Source: Anaeromassilibacillus sp. An172
Lineage (GTDB): Bacteria; Bacillota; Clostridia; Oscillospirales; Acutalibacteraceae
Length of the DNA stretch: 64,000 nt
Assembly: GCF_002160515.1 (NCBI RefSeq)
Contig: NZ_NFKS01000012.1
Location: 1-64,000 of the forward strand
Direction of reading: 5' to 3'
Shown: positions 52,848 to 62,600 of the stretch, piece after piece
How positions within the stretch are numbered: the stretch's first letter is position 1
Layout: each line of letters starts with the position of its first letter
Position numbers and translations under genes: made by a program
The notes under the pieces: model-generated
Told to the model about the DNA's origin: nothing
The model's database searches: none
The model's input: only the letters and a program-made list of their open reading frames with translations

Positions 52848-53387
52848 ATGATTTATTGTTTCTTGGCAAACGGATTTGAGGAAATCGAGGCTTTAGCTCC
52901 GGTTGATATATTGAGAAGAGCTGAACTTGAAGTTGTAACCGTAGGTGTAGGCGGAAAAGAAATCAGAGGTTCTCACGGAATAAAGGTCATTGCTGATATT
53001 GAGGAAAGTGAAGTTATCACAGACAATATGGACATGGTGATTCTTCCGGGAGGTATGCCCGGCACACTTAATCTGGACAATTCTCCTATTGTTGCGGCAA
53101 GTGTAAATTACTGCGTGCAGAACGACCTGCCGGTTGCTGCAATCTGCGCCGCTCCTTCTGTTCTGGGACATCTTGGAGTGTTAAAGGGCAAAAAAGCCAC
53201 ATGTTTCCCGGGCTTTGAAAGTGAACTTGACTGCGCCCAGCATACAGGCGAGCCTGTAACAAGGGACGGAAAAATAATAACATCAAGAGGAGCGGGCTGT
53301 GCTGTAGATTTCGGTCTTGAGATAGTTTCTCTTCTTTTGGGAGAGGACAGAGCCGAAAAGCTCAAAGGTGCTATGCAATGCCCGTAA
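52848..53387 (+). CDS. DJ-1/PfpI family protein
   Basis: A 179-residue class I glutamine amidotransferase-like protein of the DJ-1 (ThiJ/YajL) group. The nucleophile-elbow Cys is in AAICAAPSVLGHLG near residue 99, the conserved Glu is in FEEIEALAPVDILRR, and GGMPGTLNL and RGAGCAVDFGLEIVSLL complete the family. Relatives act as protein deglycases or redox-sensitive chaperones. AAAGGAGG precedes the ATG. It overlaps the 5-FTHF cyclo-ligase gene by 10 nt. Confidence 0.93.
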   Translation: MIYCFLANGFEEIEALAPVDILRRAELEVVTVGVGGKEIRGSHGIKVIADIEESEVITDNMDMVILPGGMPGTLNLDNSPIVAASVNYCVQNDLPVAAICAAPSVLGHLGVLKGKKATCFPGFESELDCAQHTGEPVTRDGKIITSRGAGCAVDFGLEIVSLLLGEDRAEKLKGAMQCP

Positions 53388-53986
53388 ACGATATCAGAAT
53401 TGTAAAACGGGAGCTTAGAAAAAAATACAGAGAAATACGTGAAAATATGAGTCCTCAGAAGAAAAGCAGATATGACGAACTTCTGAAAAAAGGATTTTTG
53501 GCTTCAAGGGAGTACAAAAACAACGACATAGTTTTTGCTTTTGTATCAAAACCCATTGAGATAGACACAATATCTATTATTGAAGCCGTTTTGAAAGACG
53601 GCAAAAGGGTTGCTGTTCCCAGATGTGTCACAGATAAAAGGGAGATGGATTTCTTTTTTATCGAATCTTTTGACCAGCTGGAGAAAAGCACCTACGGACT
53701 TATGGAGCCTATACCGGATAAATGCGAAAAGGTCACTGATTTTTCCAAGGGAGTTTGCATTGTTCCAGGACTTGCCTTTGATTCTGAGGGATTCAGGCTT
53801 GGATTTGGAATGGGCTATTATGACCGTTTTTTATCCCTGTTTCAGGGTGATAAAATCGGACTTTGCTACAGCAGCTGCGTAAAATGGAAGCTCCCCCACG
53901 GTTTTTTTGACAGACCTGTGGATTTAATAATCACAGAAAGGTTTGTCCGCAACATAAGAAAAAGAAAAGCAAACAGGAGACAATAG
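53378..53986 (+). CDS. fthC: 5-formyltetrahydrofolate cyclo-ligase
   Basis: A 202-residue enzyme converting 5-formyl-THF to 5,10-methenyl-THF with ATP. The N-terminal basic segment VKRELRKKYREIRENMS, the KRVAVPRC strand and the signature GLAFDSEGFRLGFGMGYYDRFL are all present. A lysine/arginine-rich tail follows. The ATG lies within the end of the DJ-1 gene, and mltG follows after 16 nt, so this is one run of genes from about 51 kb to 57 kb. Confidence 0.94.
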   Translation: MPVNDIRIVKRELRKKYREIRENMSPQKKSRYDELLKKGFLASREYKNNDIVFAFVSKPIEIDTISIIEAVLKDGKRVAVPRCVTDKREMDFFFIESFDQLEKSTYGLMEPIPDKCEKVTDFSKGVCIVPGLAFDSEGFRLGFGMGYYDRFLSLFQGDKIGLCYSSCVKWKLPHGFFDRPVDLIITERFVRNIRKRKANRRQ

Positions 53987-54002
53987 GAAAGGCTGTGTAG
54001 AA

Positions 54003-55613
54003 ATGTCAGAGGACAAAAACTTAAACAACAATTCCGAAGAGATGTTCATGGAGAACAGAAGGAAAAAAGTTGAAAATTTTAAAATGAAAATAAACCCTTC
54101 ATCTTCCTTGGATTTGGTTGAAGAGAACAGTCATTTCCCGGAAAGAGGAGAACACTTTTCAGATAACGGTGTTAACTCGAATAGTTACGACCTTAATAGT
54201 TTTTCAGAAAAACCTAATAATGAAAGATATGACAGCGGAGATTATCTTTACAGCAACAGCGGAAATCATGGCGAATATGTAGAAAACTATGGTCAGAATT
54301 ATGACTCATACAATAACAGCAGCTACAGTGCAGGATACGGTGAGCAATTATCTAATTCCGGAGAAAGACCTGTAGATGTTGTGTCTGATATTCGTAACGA
54401 AAACGATTATATGAATTTCAGCAACGACCCTGTTTCTTATGAGGAAGGCTATACAAAAAAACAGCAGAAGCGTATGCAAAAGCTGGAAAAGAAACGAATG
54501 AAAAAGAATAAAAAGACCTTTAAATATATTTGGTTGCTTTCAACTTTGGTTATGGGTATAATTTTAGGTCAGTTTTTGGTTCTTGGATTCAACGATATGC
54601 TGGCGGTTAACAGACAGGACGACACAACAGTTCATGTTGAAATCGGAGCTAATCCAACATTGGATGAAGTGGCTTCAATATTGCAGGAAAATCATGTAAT
54701 TGACAGCGAACTGTTTTTCAAGCTCTATGTCAGCGTTACAGGTTCTGCCGACGGATTCAGACAGGGCTCTTTTGATATGAGCCAAAACATGGATTACGAG
54801 CAGATAGTAAACTACATGCAGAGCAACCTGAACAGAACAGATATTGTTACAGTTCAGCTTTACGAGGGCATGAATGCCCTTGAAATAGCGGACAAACTTG
54901 AGGAAGAGGGAGTTTTAACAGACAGAGAAAAGTTCTTCGAGCTTTTAAACAGCGATATATATGACGAGGACTATCCTTTCTTACAAAATGTTTCTTCCGA
55001 GGGTAAATATTATCGCCTTGAGGGATATCTGTTCCCGGATACCTACGATTTCTACAAAAATGAGGACCCGGAAACAACTATAGAACGCTTTTTGAGCAAC
55101 TATGAAAAGCGAATTTGTTACACAAAATACGAAAATGAAAATTACGAAAAAGACGTAACCATAGAAGATATGATAAATGACAGTCAGTATTCTATGGATG
55201 AAATAATGATAATAGCTTCTATCATTCAGGCTGAGGCGGCTGATGTTGAGGATATGTACAATGTTTCCTCTGTTCTTCATAACCGCCTTGAATCCCACAT
55301 TGACGAGGGTCTTTCAAGACTTGACTGCGACTCTACTGTTTATTATCCTTACCGTTCAAAAAGCGCAGTACCTGAGGATATGGGCGACTATATGAGCAAC
55401 TATAATACCTATGAAATTTATGGTTTGCCGGCAGGCGCAATCTGTAACCCAAGTCTTGATGCAATTATGGCGGCTCTTTATCCTAATGATACAAACTATT
55501 ATTATTTCTGCCATTCAGCTCCTACTGAGGACAGCCCATCTGTGGCTTACTATGCTACTAATGCATACGACCACAATAGAAACCTTGTTGAGGCAGGTTT
55601 GGTAGAAGAGTAA
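54003..55613 (+). CDS. mltG: Endolytic murein transglycosylase MltG
   Basis: A 536-residue membrane-anchored enzyme that cuts nascent glycan strands. The cytoplasmic N-terminus is unusually long (about 170 residues) and rich in Asn, Ser and Tyr, ending in a lysine-rich stretch. One membrane helix lies near 172-195, then a LysM-like segment (PTLDEVASILQENHVID) and the YceG domain: KYYRLEGYLFPDTYDFY and the catalytic Glu (about 411) in IIQAEAADVEDMYNVSSVLHNRL. AIMAALYPNDTNYYYFC near the end is typical. GAAAGG precedes the ATG. Confidence 0.94.
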   Translation: MSEDKNLNNNSEEMFMENRRKKVENFKMKINPSSSLDLVEENSHFPERGEHFSDNGVNSNSYDLNSFSEKPNNERYDSGDYLYSNSGNHGEYVENYGQNYDSYNNSSYSAGYGEQLSNSGERPVDVVSDIRNENDYMNFSNDPVSYEEGYTKKQQKRMQKLEKKRMKKNKKTFKYIWLLSTLVMGIILGQFLVLGFNDMLAVNRQDDTTVHVEIGANPTLDEVASILQENHVIDSELFFKLYVSVTGSADGFRQGSFDMSQNMDYEQIVNYMQSNLNRTDIVTVQLYEGMNALEIADKLEEEGVLTDREKFFELLNSDIYDEDYPFLQNVSSEGKYYRLEGYLFPDTYDFYKNEDPETTIERFLSNYEKRICYTKYENENYEKDVTIEDMINDSQYSMDEIMIIASIIQAEAADVEDMYNVSSVLHNRLESHIDEGLSRLDCDSTVYYPYRSKSAVPEDMGDYMSNYNTYEIYGLPAGAICNPSLDAIMAALYPNDTNYYYFCHSAPTEDSPSVAYYATNAYDHNRNLVEAGLVEE

Positions 55614-55643
55614 CCCTATAATAAAGAAAGGTTAAGATAAACT

Positions 55644-56858
55644 ATGATTAGACCCGAGGTACTTTCACCTGCAGGGGATATGGAATGCCTTGAATCCGCT
55701 CTGAAATTCGGAGCGGATGCGGTTTTTCTTGCAGGAAATATGTTTGGAATGAGAACTGCTTCCAAAAATTTTACAGAGGAAGAGCTTCAAAAAGCGGTGA
55801 AACTTGCCCATGAAAAGGGCGCAAAGATTTATGTTACCTGCAATACTCTTCCAAGAAACAATGAAATAGAAGAGCTTCCCCATTTTCTCACCTACTGCGG
55901 AGAAATAGGTGTTGACGCTTTTATAATAGCTGATATAGGCGTTCTTAATATGGCTGCAAAGTATGCGCCAAAGGTTCACCGCCATATCTCCACACAGGCA
56001 GGAATTGTCAATTACGAAACAGCCAGAGCCTTCCACCAGCTTGGAGCTTCCAGAGTAGTTTTGGCAAGAGAGCTTCCTTTGGATGAGATTGCCCAGATTA
56101 GAGCCAAAATTCCAAATGATTTGGAAATAGAGTGTTTTGTACACGGAGCAATGTGCGTTTCTTTTTCCGGAAGATGTCTTATTTCTGCCTATCTTACAGG
56201 AAGAGATGCAAACCGTGGCGACTGCGCACAGCCTTGCCGCTGGAAATATCATCTCTATGAGGAAAACAGAGAAGGTCAGTTTTTCCCGGTAGAGCAGGAG
56301 GACGGCGGAACTTATCTTTATAATTCCAGAGATATGTGTATGATTGAGCATATTCCGGAATTGGTAAAAGCCGGAGTTTCCAGCCTTAAAATCGAGGGAA
56401 GAGCAAAATCCGCTTATTATGCCGCAGTTACAACAAACGCCTACCGTCATGCGGTGGACGATTTCATGGCAATGGGCGAAAATTATCATTTACAGCCATG
56501 GATTAAAGAGGAACTGGAAAAAATCAGCCACAGAGAATACAGCACAGGTTTTTATTTCGGAAATGAGCCGGGACAGGTAACAAACAACGGCGGATATATA
56601 AGAAAATACGACTTTGTTGGGGTATGCAACGATTCCATTGAAAATGTGGCTCATATTACCCAGAGAAACAGATTTTTTGTAGGCGATACACTTGATATTT
56701 TGCCACCTGACGGTTTTTCCTTTAACACAAAGGTTATTAAGCTTATAAATAAAAACGGTGAAGATGTGGAAGCCGCAAACCACGCAATGGAACAGCTGGA
56801 AATGGTTACAGACAAGCCTGTTCCGGCAGGTTCACTTATGAGATTAAAAAGAGAATAA
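55644..56858 (+). CDS. Peptidase U32 family protein (TrhP-like)
   Basis: A 404-residue U32 protein. It opens PEVLSPAGDMECLESALKFGADAVFL, and the family signature appears as CFVHGAMCVSFSGRCLISAYL with NRGDCAQPCRWKY, the Cys set that in U32 proteins supports an iron-sulfur cluster. Relatives beside mltG in Firmicutes (YrrN/YrrO, TrhP) act in prephenate-dependent tRNA uridine hydroxylation rather than proteolysis. This context supports the tRNA role (inference). AAAGG precedes the ATG; 30 nt from mltG. Confidence 0.9.
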   Translation: MIRPEVLSPAGDMECLESALKFGADAVFLAGNMFGMRTASKNFTEEELQKAVKLAHEKGAKIYVTCNTLPRNNEIEELPHFLTYCGEIGVDAFIIADIGVLNMAAKYAPKVHRHISTQAGIVNYETARAFHQLGASRVVLARELPLDEIAQIRAKIPNDLEIECFVHGAMCVSFSGRCLISAYLTGRDANRGDCAQPCRWKYHLYEENREGQFFPVEQEDGGTYLYNSRDMCMIEHIPELVKAGVSSLKIEGRAKSAYYAAVTTNAYRHAVDDFMAMGENYHLQPWIKEELEKISHREYSTGFYFGNEPGQVTNNGGYIRKYDFVGVCNDSIENVAHITQRNRFFVGDTLDILPPDGFSFNTKVIKLINKNGEDVEAANHAMEQLEMVTDKPVPAGSLMRLKRE

Positions 56859-56881
56859 AAATTGTAATAGGAGGCGATAAA

Positions 56882-57496
56882 ATGACTGAGAAGGAAAGAA
56901 TGCTCGGCGGAAAGCTTTACAGAGCCTTTGGTGAGGAGCTTAGAGGGGACTTTAAGAAAGCTAAAAGGCTTATTGCTGAATACAATGTGACAACAGAGGA
57001 CGAAAAAGAAAAAAGAAATAAAATCCTCAAAGAACTTCTGGGAGGAACAGGAGAGAATTTCCACATTGAACCGCCGTTTTTCTGCGATTACGGCTGTAAT
57101 ATTTATGTTGGCGAGAACTTTTACTGCAATTATGAGTGCATCGTGCTGGATGTGTGCAAGGTTACAATAGGCGATAACGTGCTTATAGGCCCGAGAGTAA
57201 GTTTGTACGCCGCAGGACACCCCATTGACCCGGTTATAAGAACCGACGGTCTCGAGTTCGGAAAGCCAATCAACGTGGGAAACAACGTATGGATAGGAGG
57301 AGACACAACCATAAATCCGGGAGTTACCATAGGTGATAATTCCGTAATAGGTTCCGGCTCAGTTGTTACAAAGGATATCCCGGCAAACGTAGTAGCCGCC
57401 GGAAATCCATGCAAAGTAATCAGAGAGATTACCGAGGATGATATAAAGTATTGGGAAAAGCTCCGTGATGAGTACAACGCAAGCCTTGATGATTAA
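56882..57496 (+). CDS. maa: Maltose/galactoside-type O-acetyltransferase
   Basis: A 204-residue left-handed beta-helix acyltransferase. It begins with the MAT domain (TEKERMLGGKLYR), followed by hexapeptide repeats (VTIGDNVLIGPRVSLYAAGHPID, catalytic His in AGHP) and the family end segment NVWIGGDTTINPGVTIGDNSVIGSGSVVTKDIPANVVAAGNPCKVIR. It transfers acetyl from acetyl-CoA to sugars. The preferred sugar cannot be told from sequence. GGAGGCGATAAA precedes the ATG, 23 nt after the U32 gene; a terminator follows. Confidence 0.93.
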   Translation: MTEKERMLGGKLYRAFGEELRGDFKKAKRLIAEYNVTTEDEKEKRNKILKELLGGTGENFHIEPPFFCDYGCNIYVGENFYCNYECIVLDVCKVTIGDNVLIGPRVSLYAAGHPIDPVIRTDGLEFGKPINVGNNVWIGGDTTINPGVTIGDNSVIGSGSVVTKDIPANVVAAGNPCKVIREITEDDIKYWEKLRDEYNASLDD

Positions 57497-57555
57497 AAAA
57501 ATTTCATATACATAAATCCCGTTATTGGCGATTGTGTTGCATATGAGTGTTTAGA

Positions 57556-57600
57556 AAACGAAAAGACAGCGCAGAATAAGCTTTGTCTTTTCGTTTTTTT
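57556..57600 (+). terminator. Terminator after the acetyltransferase
   Basis: AAACGAAAAGACA pairs with TGTCTTTTCGTTT over a 15-nt loop, followed by TTTT. Confidence 0.88.
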
Positions 57601-57672
57601 GTTTTGAGGTGAAAATGCTGATGTAAAAAATTTTGGCAATGAGAAATACGACAGATATTACCTAATTGTCTA

Positions 57673-57701
57673 TTGAATACAATACAAAAAACTGATATAA
57701 T
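57673..57701 (+). promoter_or_regulatory. Promoter of the arsC-like operon
   Basis: TTGAAT, a 17-nt spacer and TATAAT, about 55 nt before the TTG start. Confidence 0.7.
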
Positions 57702-57756
57702 TAACTTAAAGAATGTTAAAATATAACAAATATTTTGCGGAAAAGAGGCGAATACC

Positions 57757-58116
57757 TTGCAGAATTTATTTTTATGCTATCCAAAATGCAGTACCTGCAA
57801 AAAGGCGGAAAAATGGCTTTTGGATAAGGGAATTGAGTTTGAAAAAAGGGATATTAAAACACAAAATCCCAGTGAAGATGAAATAAAAGAATGGCACAAA
57901 AAATCAAATCTGCCTTTGAAAAAGTTTTTCAACACAAGCGGACAGCTCTATAAGTCCATGAATCTTAAAGAAAAGCTTCCCGAAATGACAGAGGAGGAAA
58001 TGTACAGCCTTTTGGCCACGGACGGTATGCTTGTTAAACGTCCGATTTTTGTAAAGGGCGATAAGGTGCTTGTAGGATTTAAAGAAATAACATGGGAGGA
58101 AAGTCTGGCGGAGTAA
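57757..58116 (+). CDS. ArsC/Spx-family thioredoxin-fold protein
   Basis: A 119-residue protein of the arsenate reductase-like (ArsC/YffB/Spx) family. The active-site segment is YPKCSTCKKAEKWL, with Cys11 and Cys14 forming a CxxC like Spx. KRDIKTQNPSEDEI, FNTSGQLYKSMNLK and LVKRPIFV follow in normal order. Genuine arsenate reduction is doubtful without ars neighbours; a redox or regulatory role is equally possible. The start is TTG at 57757 with AAGAGGCG upstream. exoA follows after 18 nt. Confidence 0.88.
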   Translation: MQNLFLCYPKCSTCKKAEKWLLDKGIEFEKRDIKTQNPSEDEIKEWHKKSNLPLKKFFNTSGQLYKSMNLKEKLPEMTEEEMYSLLATDGMLVKRPIFVKGDKVLVGFKEITWEESLAE

Positions 58117-58134
58117 TGCCGGATAAGAAAAAAT

Positions 58135-58890
58135 ATGAAACTTATATCATGGAACGTAAACGGTCTGAGAGCCTGTGTGGGAAAAGGCTTTATGGATTTT
58201 TTCAAAGAGGCCGACGCAGATATTTTCTGTGTACAGGAAACCAAGCTTCAGGCGGGACAGATTGATTTAAAGACAGAGGGCTACTATCAGTTTTGGAATT
58301 ATGCGGAGAAAAAAGGCTATTCTGGAACTGCAATATTTACAAAGGAACAGCCGCTGTCCCAAAGCTACGGCATAAATATTCCCGAACATGACAGCGAGGG
58401 AAGAGTTATCACCTTGGAATATCCGAAATTTTATATAGTGACCGTTTATACTCCTAATTCACAAAACGAGCTTTTAAGGCTTCCTTACCGAATGGAGTGG
58501 GAGGACGCTTTCCTTGATTATCTTAAAAAGCTTGAAAGTAAGAAGCCTGTTATTTTCTGCGGAGATTTAAATGTGGCTCACAAGGAAATAGACTTGAAAA
58601 ACCCGAAAACCAACAGAAAAAACGCAGGATTTACAGATGAAGAAAGAGAAAAGTTTTCAAAGCTTCTTGACAGCGGATTTATAGACACATTCAGATATTT
58701 TTATCCCGATTTGGAGGGAGTTTATTCCTGGTGGTCTTACAGATTCAGCGCAAGGGCTAAAAACGCAGGTTGGAGAATAGACTATTTCTGTGTATCAAAA
58801 TCTCTGGAACCGAATTTAAAAGACGCAAAAATTCACACTCAGGTTATGGGTTCCGACCATTGTCCGGTTGAACTTACTATAGATTTATAA
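58135..58890 (+). CDS. exoA: Exodeoxyribonuclease III
   Basis: A 251-residue AP endonuclease and 3'-5' exonuclease of base excision repair. Motifs in order: [12 protein letters not shown] (metal Asn), FCVQETKLQ (metal Glu), [32 protein letters not shown] (Asp/Asn pair), [10 protein letters not shown] and the C-terminal [11 protein letters not shown] with the catalytic Asp-His. Full length for the family. It lies 18 nt after the ArsC-like gene and 16 nt before the ABC ATPase gene. Confidence 0.96.
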   Translation: MKLISWNVNGLRACVGKGFMDFFKEADADIFCVQETKLQAGQIDLKTEGYYQFWNYAEKKGYSGTAIFTKEQPLSQSYGINIPEHDSEGRVITLEYPKFYIVTVYTPNSQNELLRLPYRMEWEDAFLDYLKKLESKKPVIFCGDLNVAHKEIDLKNPKTNRKNAGFTDEEREKFSKLLDSGFIDTFRYFYPDLEGVYSWWSYRFSARAKNAGWRIDYFCVSKSLEPNLKDAKIHTQVMGSDHCPVELTIDL

Positions 58891-58906
58891 GAACAGGAGG
58901 ACAACA

Positions 58907-59611
58907 ATGTCCAGTTTTGTAGAACTTAAAAATGTTTATAAAAGATACAAAATGGGAGAGGTTACAATAACGGCGTCAAACGGAGTGTCGTTTACAATAG
59001 AGAAGGGAGAATTTGCGGTTATTGTGGGAAGCAGCGGCGCAGGAAAAACCACAATACTTAATATTTTAGGTGGAATGGACAGCTGCGATGAGGGAGAGGT
59101 TATTGTTGACGGAAAGGACGTTGCAAAGCTCAGCCCTAAAGAGCTTATTGAGTACCGCAGATACGATATAGGCTTTGTCTTTCAGTTTTATAACCTTGTG
59201 CAGAATCTTACCGCCAAGGAGAACATCGAGCTTGCCACACAGATAACAAAGGACGCCTACGACCCTATAGAGGTTTTAAAGGAAGTAGGCCTTGAGGATA
59301 GAATAAACAATTTCCCGTCACAGCTATCAGGCGGCGAACAGCAGAGAGTTTCAATAGCAAGAGCTCTTGCAAAAAAGCCTAAGCTTTTGCTTTGTGATGA
59401 ACCTACCGGAGCTTTGGACTACAATACCGGTAAAAATATTTTGAAGCTTCTCCACGATACCTGCCGCAACAACAATATGACGGTTATACTTATAACCCAC
59501 AACCAGGCTATAACTCCTATGGCTGACAGAATAATAAAAATGAAAAACAGCAAGGTGGAAAGCATTACACTCAATGAAAATCCCATGCCTGTAGAAAATA
59601 TCGAATGGTGA
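58907..59611 (+). CDS. ABC transporter ATP-binding protein (MacB/LolD type)
   Basis: A 234-residue ATPase with Walker [19 protein letters not shown] near residue 42, a Q-loop in [15 protein letters not shown], signature [17 protein letters not shown], Walker [17 protein letters not shown] and an H-loop in [10 protein letters not shown]. The Q-F-Y-N-L sequence and lack of a long C-terminal extension are typical of the MacB/LolD/FtsE group pairing with FtsX-like permeases, which is exactly the next gene (27 nt away). AGGAGGACAACA precedes the ATG. Confidence 0.93.
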   Translation: MSSFVELKNVYKRYKMGEVTITASNGVSFTIEKGEFAVIVGSSGAGKTTILNILGGMDSCDEGEVIVDGKDVAKLSPKELIEYRRYDIGFVFQFYNLVQNLTAKENIELATQITKDAYDPIEVLKEVGLEDRINNFPSQLSGGEQQRVSIARALAKKPKLLLCDEPTGALDYNTGKNILKLLHDTCRNNNMTVILITHNQAITPMADRIIKMKNSKVESITLNENPMPVENIEW

Positions 59612-59638
59612 TTTTTTCTTTGAAAGGGTGTGATATAT

Positions 59639-62600
59639 ATGAAAAAGGCTTTGGTCAAGGACTTGTTCCGTGAAATCTGGCGGACCAAAAGCAGGTTCCT
59701 TGCAATACTTGCCATTGTCGCAATAGGCTGCGGATTTTTTGCCGGAGTTAAGTCAAGCTGTCCTGATATGAAGCTGACGGCGGCGACATATTACGAAGAA
59801 TATAATCTGGCAGATTTCCATATTATGTCCAATTACGGTCTGGACGACACTGATATTGAGGCGATAAAAGAAACCGTAAACGTCCGAGGAATCAGCGGAG
59901 GATATTCCGCCGATGTTATGGTTAAAAGCGACGATAAAAACAATCTTGTTTTAAAGGCTATTTCCTATGACCTTGAAAATCCGGATACTGCCGACAACAT
60001 GAACAGACCTTTGTCAATAGAAGGCAGACTGCCGGAAAAATCCGGAGAATGTGTAGTTGAGCAGAGCAAGCTTGCAAATGGAAAGCTTGCCATAGGCAGT
60101 AAAATCCAGCTTTATCTGGAAAAGGATGATATATCAGAAAGCCTTAAAGTAACTGAATATGAAATTGTGGGAACAATAAACACACCAAGCTATGTGGGTT
60201 TTCAGTACGGAACCACCACAGTGGGAGACGGTGAAATAGACACCTACATCCTTATTCCTGAAGAGGATTTTGCCTTTGATGTATACACAGATGTGTATTT
60301 CACTTTGCAGGAAACAGAGGGTCTTGACCCATTTGAGGATGAGTACGGTCAGATTATTGAAGAAAACACAGCTCTCCTTGAAAACAATGATAAGCTTACC
60401 TACAATAGATATAACGACATTGTAGCAGAAGCTCAGCAAGAGCTTGATGATGCAAAACAGGAGCTTGCAGACGGTGAAGCCGAGGCAGAGGAAAAGCTCA
60501 ATGATGGCTGGCAGGAGCTTGAAGATGCAAGAATTCAGCTTGAAGATGCGAAAACCCAGATTGACGATGCAAGACAGGAGCTTGACGACGGCTGGAGTGA
60601 GTATTACAGCGGAATTGAAACACTGAATACCGAGATTGCAAACGGCAGACAGCAGATTGAAGACGCAAAAGCTCAGCTTTACTCTGCGGAAGCTGAATAC
60701 AACAGCGGTCTTGAGCAGTATAATCAGGGACTTGCAGAGTTCCAGGAAAAAGAGGCTGCGGCACTGGAAGAGCTTTCCGGATATGAAGCCCAGCTGGCAG
60801 AGCTTGAGCCTGTAGTAACCGCCGGAAGACAGGAGCTTGACTCATTTAAAAGTCTTTTGGCAAACTACAATTCAATTATAGAAAAGTATTCTGCAATTAC
60901 AGTTACAGAAGAGGAGATACTTCCGGACGAAATCGCAGTTATGGACCAGATAGACGCATTTATAGCTGAAATGATGCCGGGAGTTCCTATAAGCATTAAA
61001 AATTTCTTTGTTTCCTATGCTACAGCGCCCGCTGAGGAAAAACAGCAGTACAGCGCAATTCTTTCCATAGTGTCCTCAGAGGGTCAAAAGCAGATAGATG
61101 AGAAAGAACCTCAGGTAATTGAGGGAGAAGAAGCGGTTGCACAGCTTAAAGCCGGAATCGAAGCAGGTTACAGCCAGCTTGAAGCAGGAAGACAGGAGCT
61201 TCAAAACTCTAAAAATCAGCTGGACAGTGCAAAACAGCAGATTGATGACGGTTACAACGAAATTTATTACAATGAAAGTCTTTTAAATCAAAAAGAAGCC
61301 GAGGGCAGACAGGAGCTTGAAAACGCACTTGCTAAGCTGTATTCCGGCGAGGCTGATTATGATGCAGGTGTTGTCGAATACGAGGACGGACTTGCTGAAT
61401 ATCAGGACGGAGTTGAAGAATACGAACAGTCAAAAATAGACGTAGAGGAAGAGCTTCAGGAGGGCAGAGATAAGATTGCCAACGCCGAAAAGGAATTAAA
61501 AGACCTTGAAACACCGGAGTGGTACGTATTTGACAGAAACGACAACCCGGGATATTCCACCTATGAGGAGGATGCGGAAAAGGTTGACGCAATCGCCGCA
61601 GTATTCCCGTTCTTCTTTGTACTTGTTGCGGCTCTTGTATGTTCCACCACAATGACAAGAATGGTTGAAGAGCAGAGAACTCAGATGGGAACATTAAAGG
61701 CTCTCGGCTACAAAAACCGCAGCATAGTTTCAAAATATTTGATTTATGCAATTTCTGCCAGCATAGTGGGAAGCATAATCGGACTTTGCATAGGATTTAA
61801 GCTGTTCCCGTGGGTAATTATAAACGCCTACAAGATAATGTACAGTATGCCTGATCCTATGATGCCGTTCAGATGGGATTATGCAGGCTGGTGTACTTTG
61901 GTGGGAATACTCTGTACAGGACTTTTAGCATATTTTGTATGCAGAAAAGAGCTGAAAACAGTACCTGCACAGCTTATGCGTCCTAAATCACCGAAGGTTG
62001 GCAAAAAGATTATGCTGGAGCGTGTGGGCTTTGTATGGAACAGACTTTCATTCCTTCACAAGGTTACCGCAAGAAATATTTTCCGCTACAAAGCCAGAAG
62101 CCTTATGACTACCATCGGCATTGCGGGATGCTGTGCTCTTATTCTTACAGGCTTTGGACTAAACTACGCCATAAGCTCGATAGTTGACCGACAGTTTGGC
62201 GATATATTCAAATACGATGTTACAATAGCTATCAGTGAAAATTCAGAAAGTCTTGAGGAGCTTCAGGACTATATAAACTCCAACCAATATATAAACAGCT
62301 CGGAAACCCTTATGGTTAAAACTGTTGACGCAGAGAAAAACGGGGAAACAACAGCTTCCGTTTCAATGTCTGTTTTTCAAAATCCGGAAGTGGTTGACGA
62401 TTATATAACACTGAGAACAATGGATGACCATACACCTCTTGAGCTTACCGACGACGGAGTTATAATAAGCCAGAAGATGAGCAATGTTCTTAAAGCAAAA
62501 GCCGGAGACAGCTTCTCCGTGGTAAATTCTGACGGAAGCAAAACAGAACTTAAAGTAACTGGAGTTACAGAGAACTATGCAATGAACTACATCTATATGA

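Noticed and set aside
57757-58116. Arsenic resistance operon
   Set aside because: Only an ArsC-like fold is present, with an Spx-like CxxC and no ars regulator or pump nearby.
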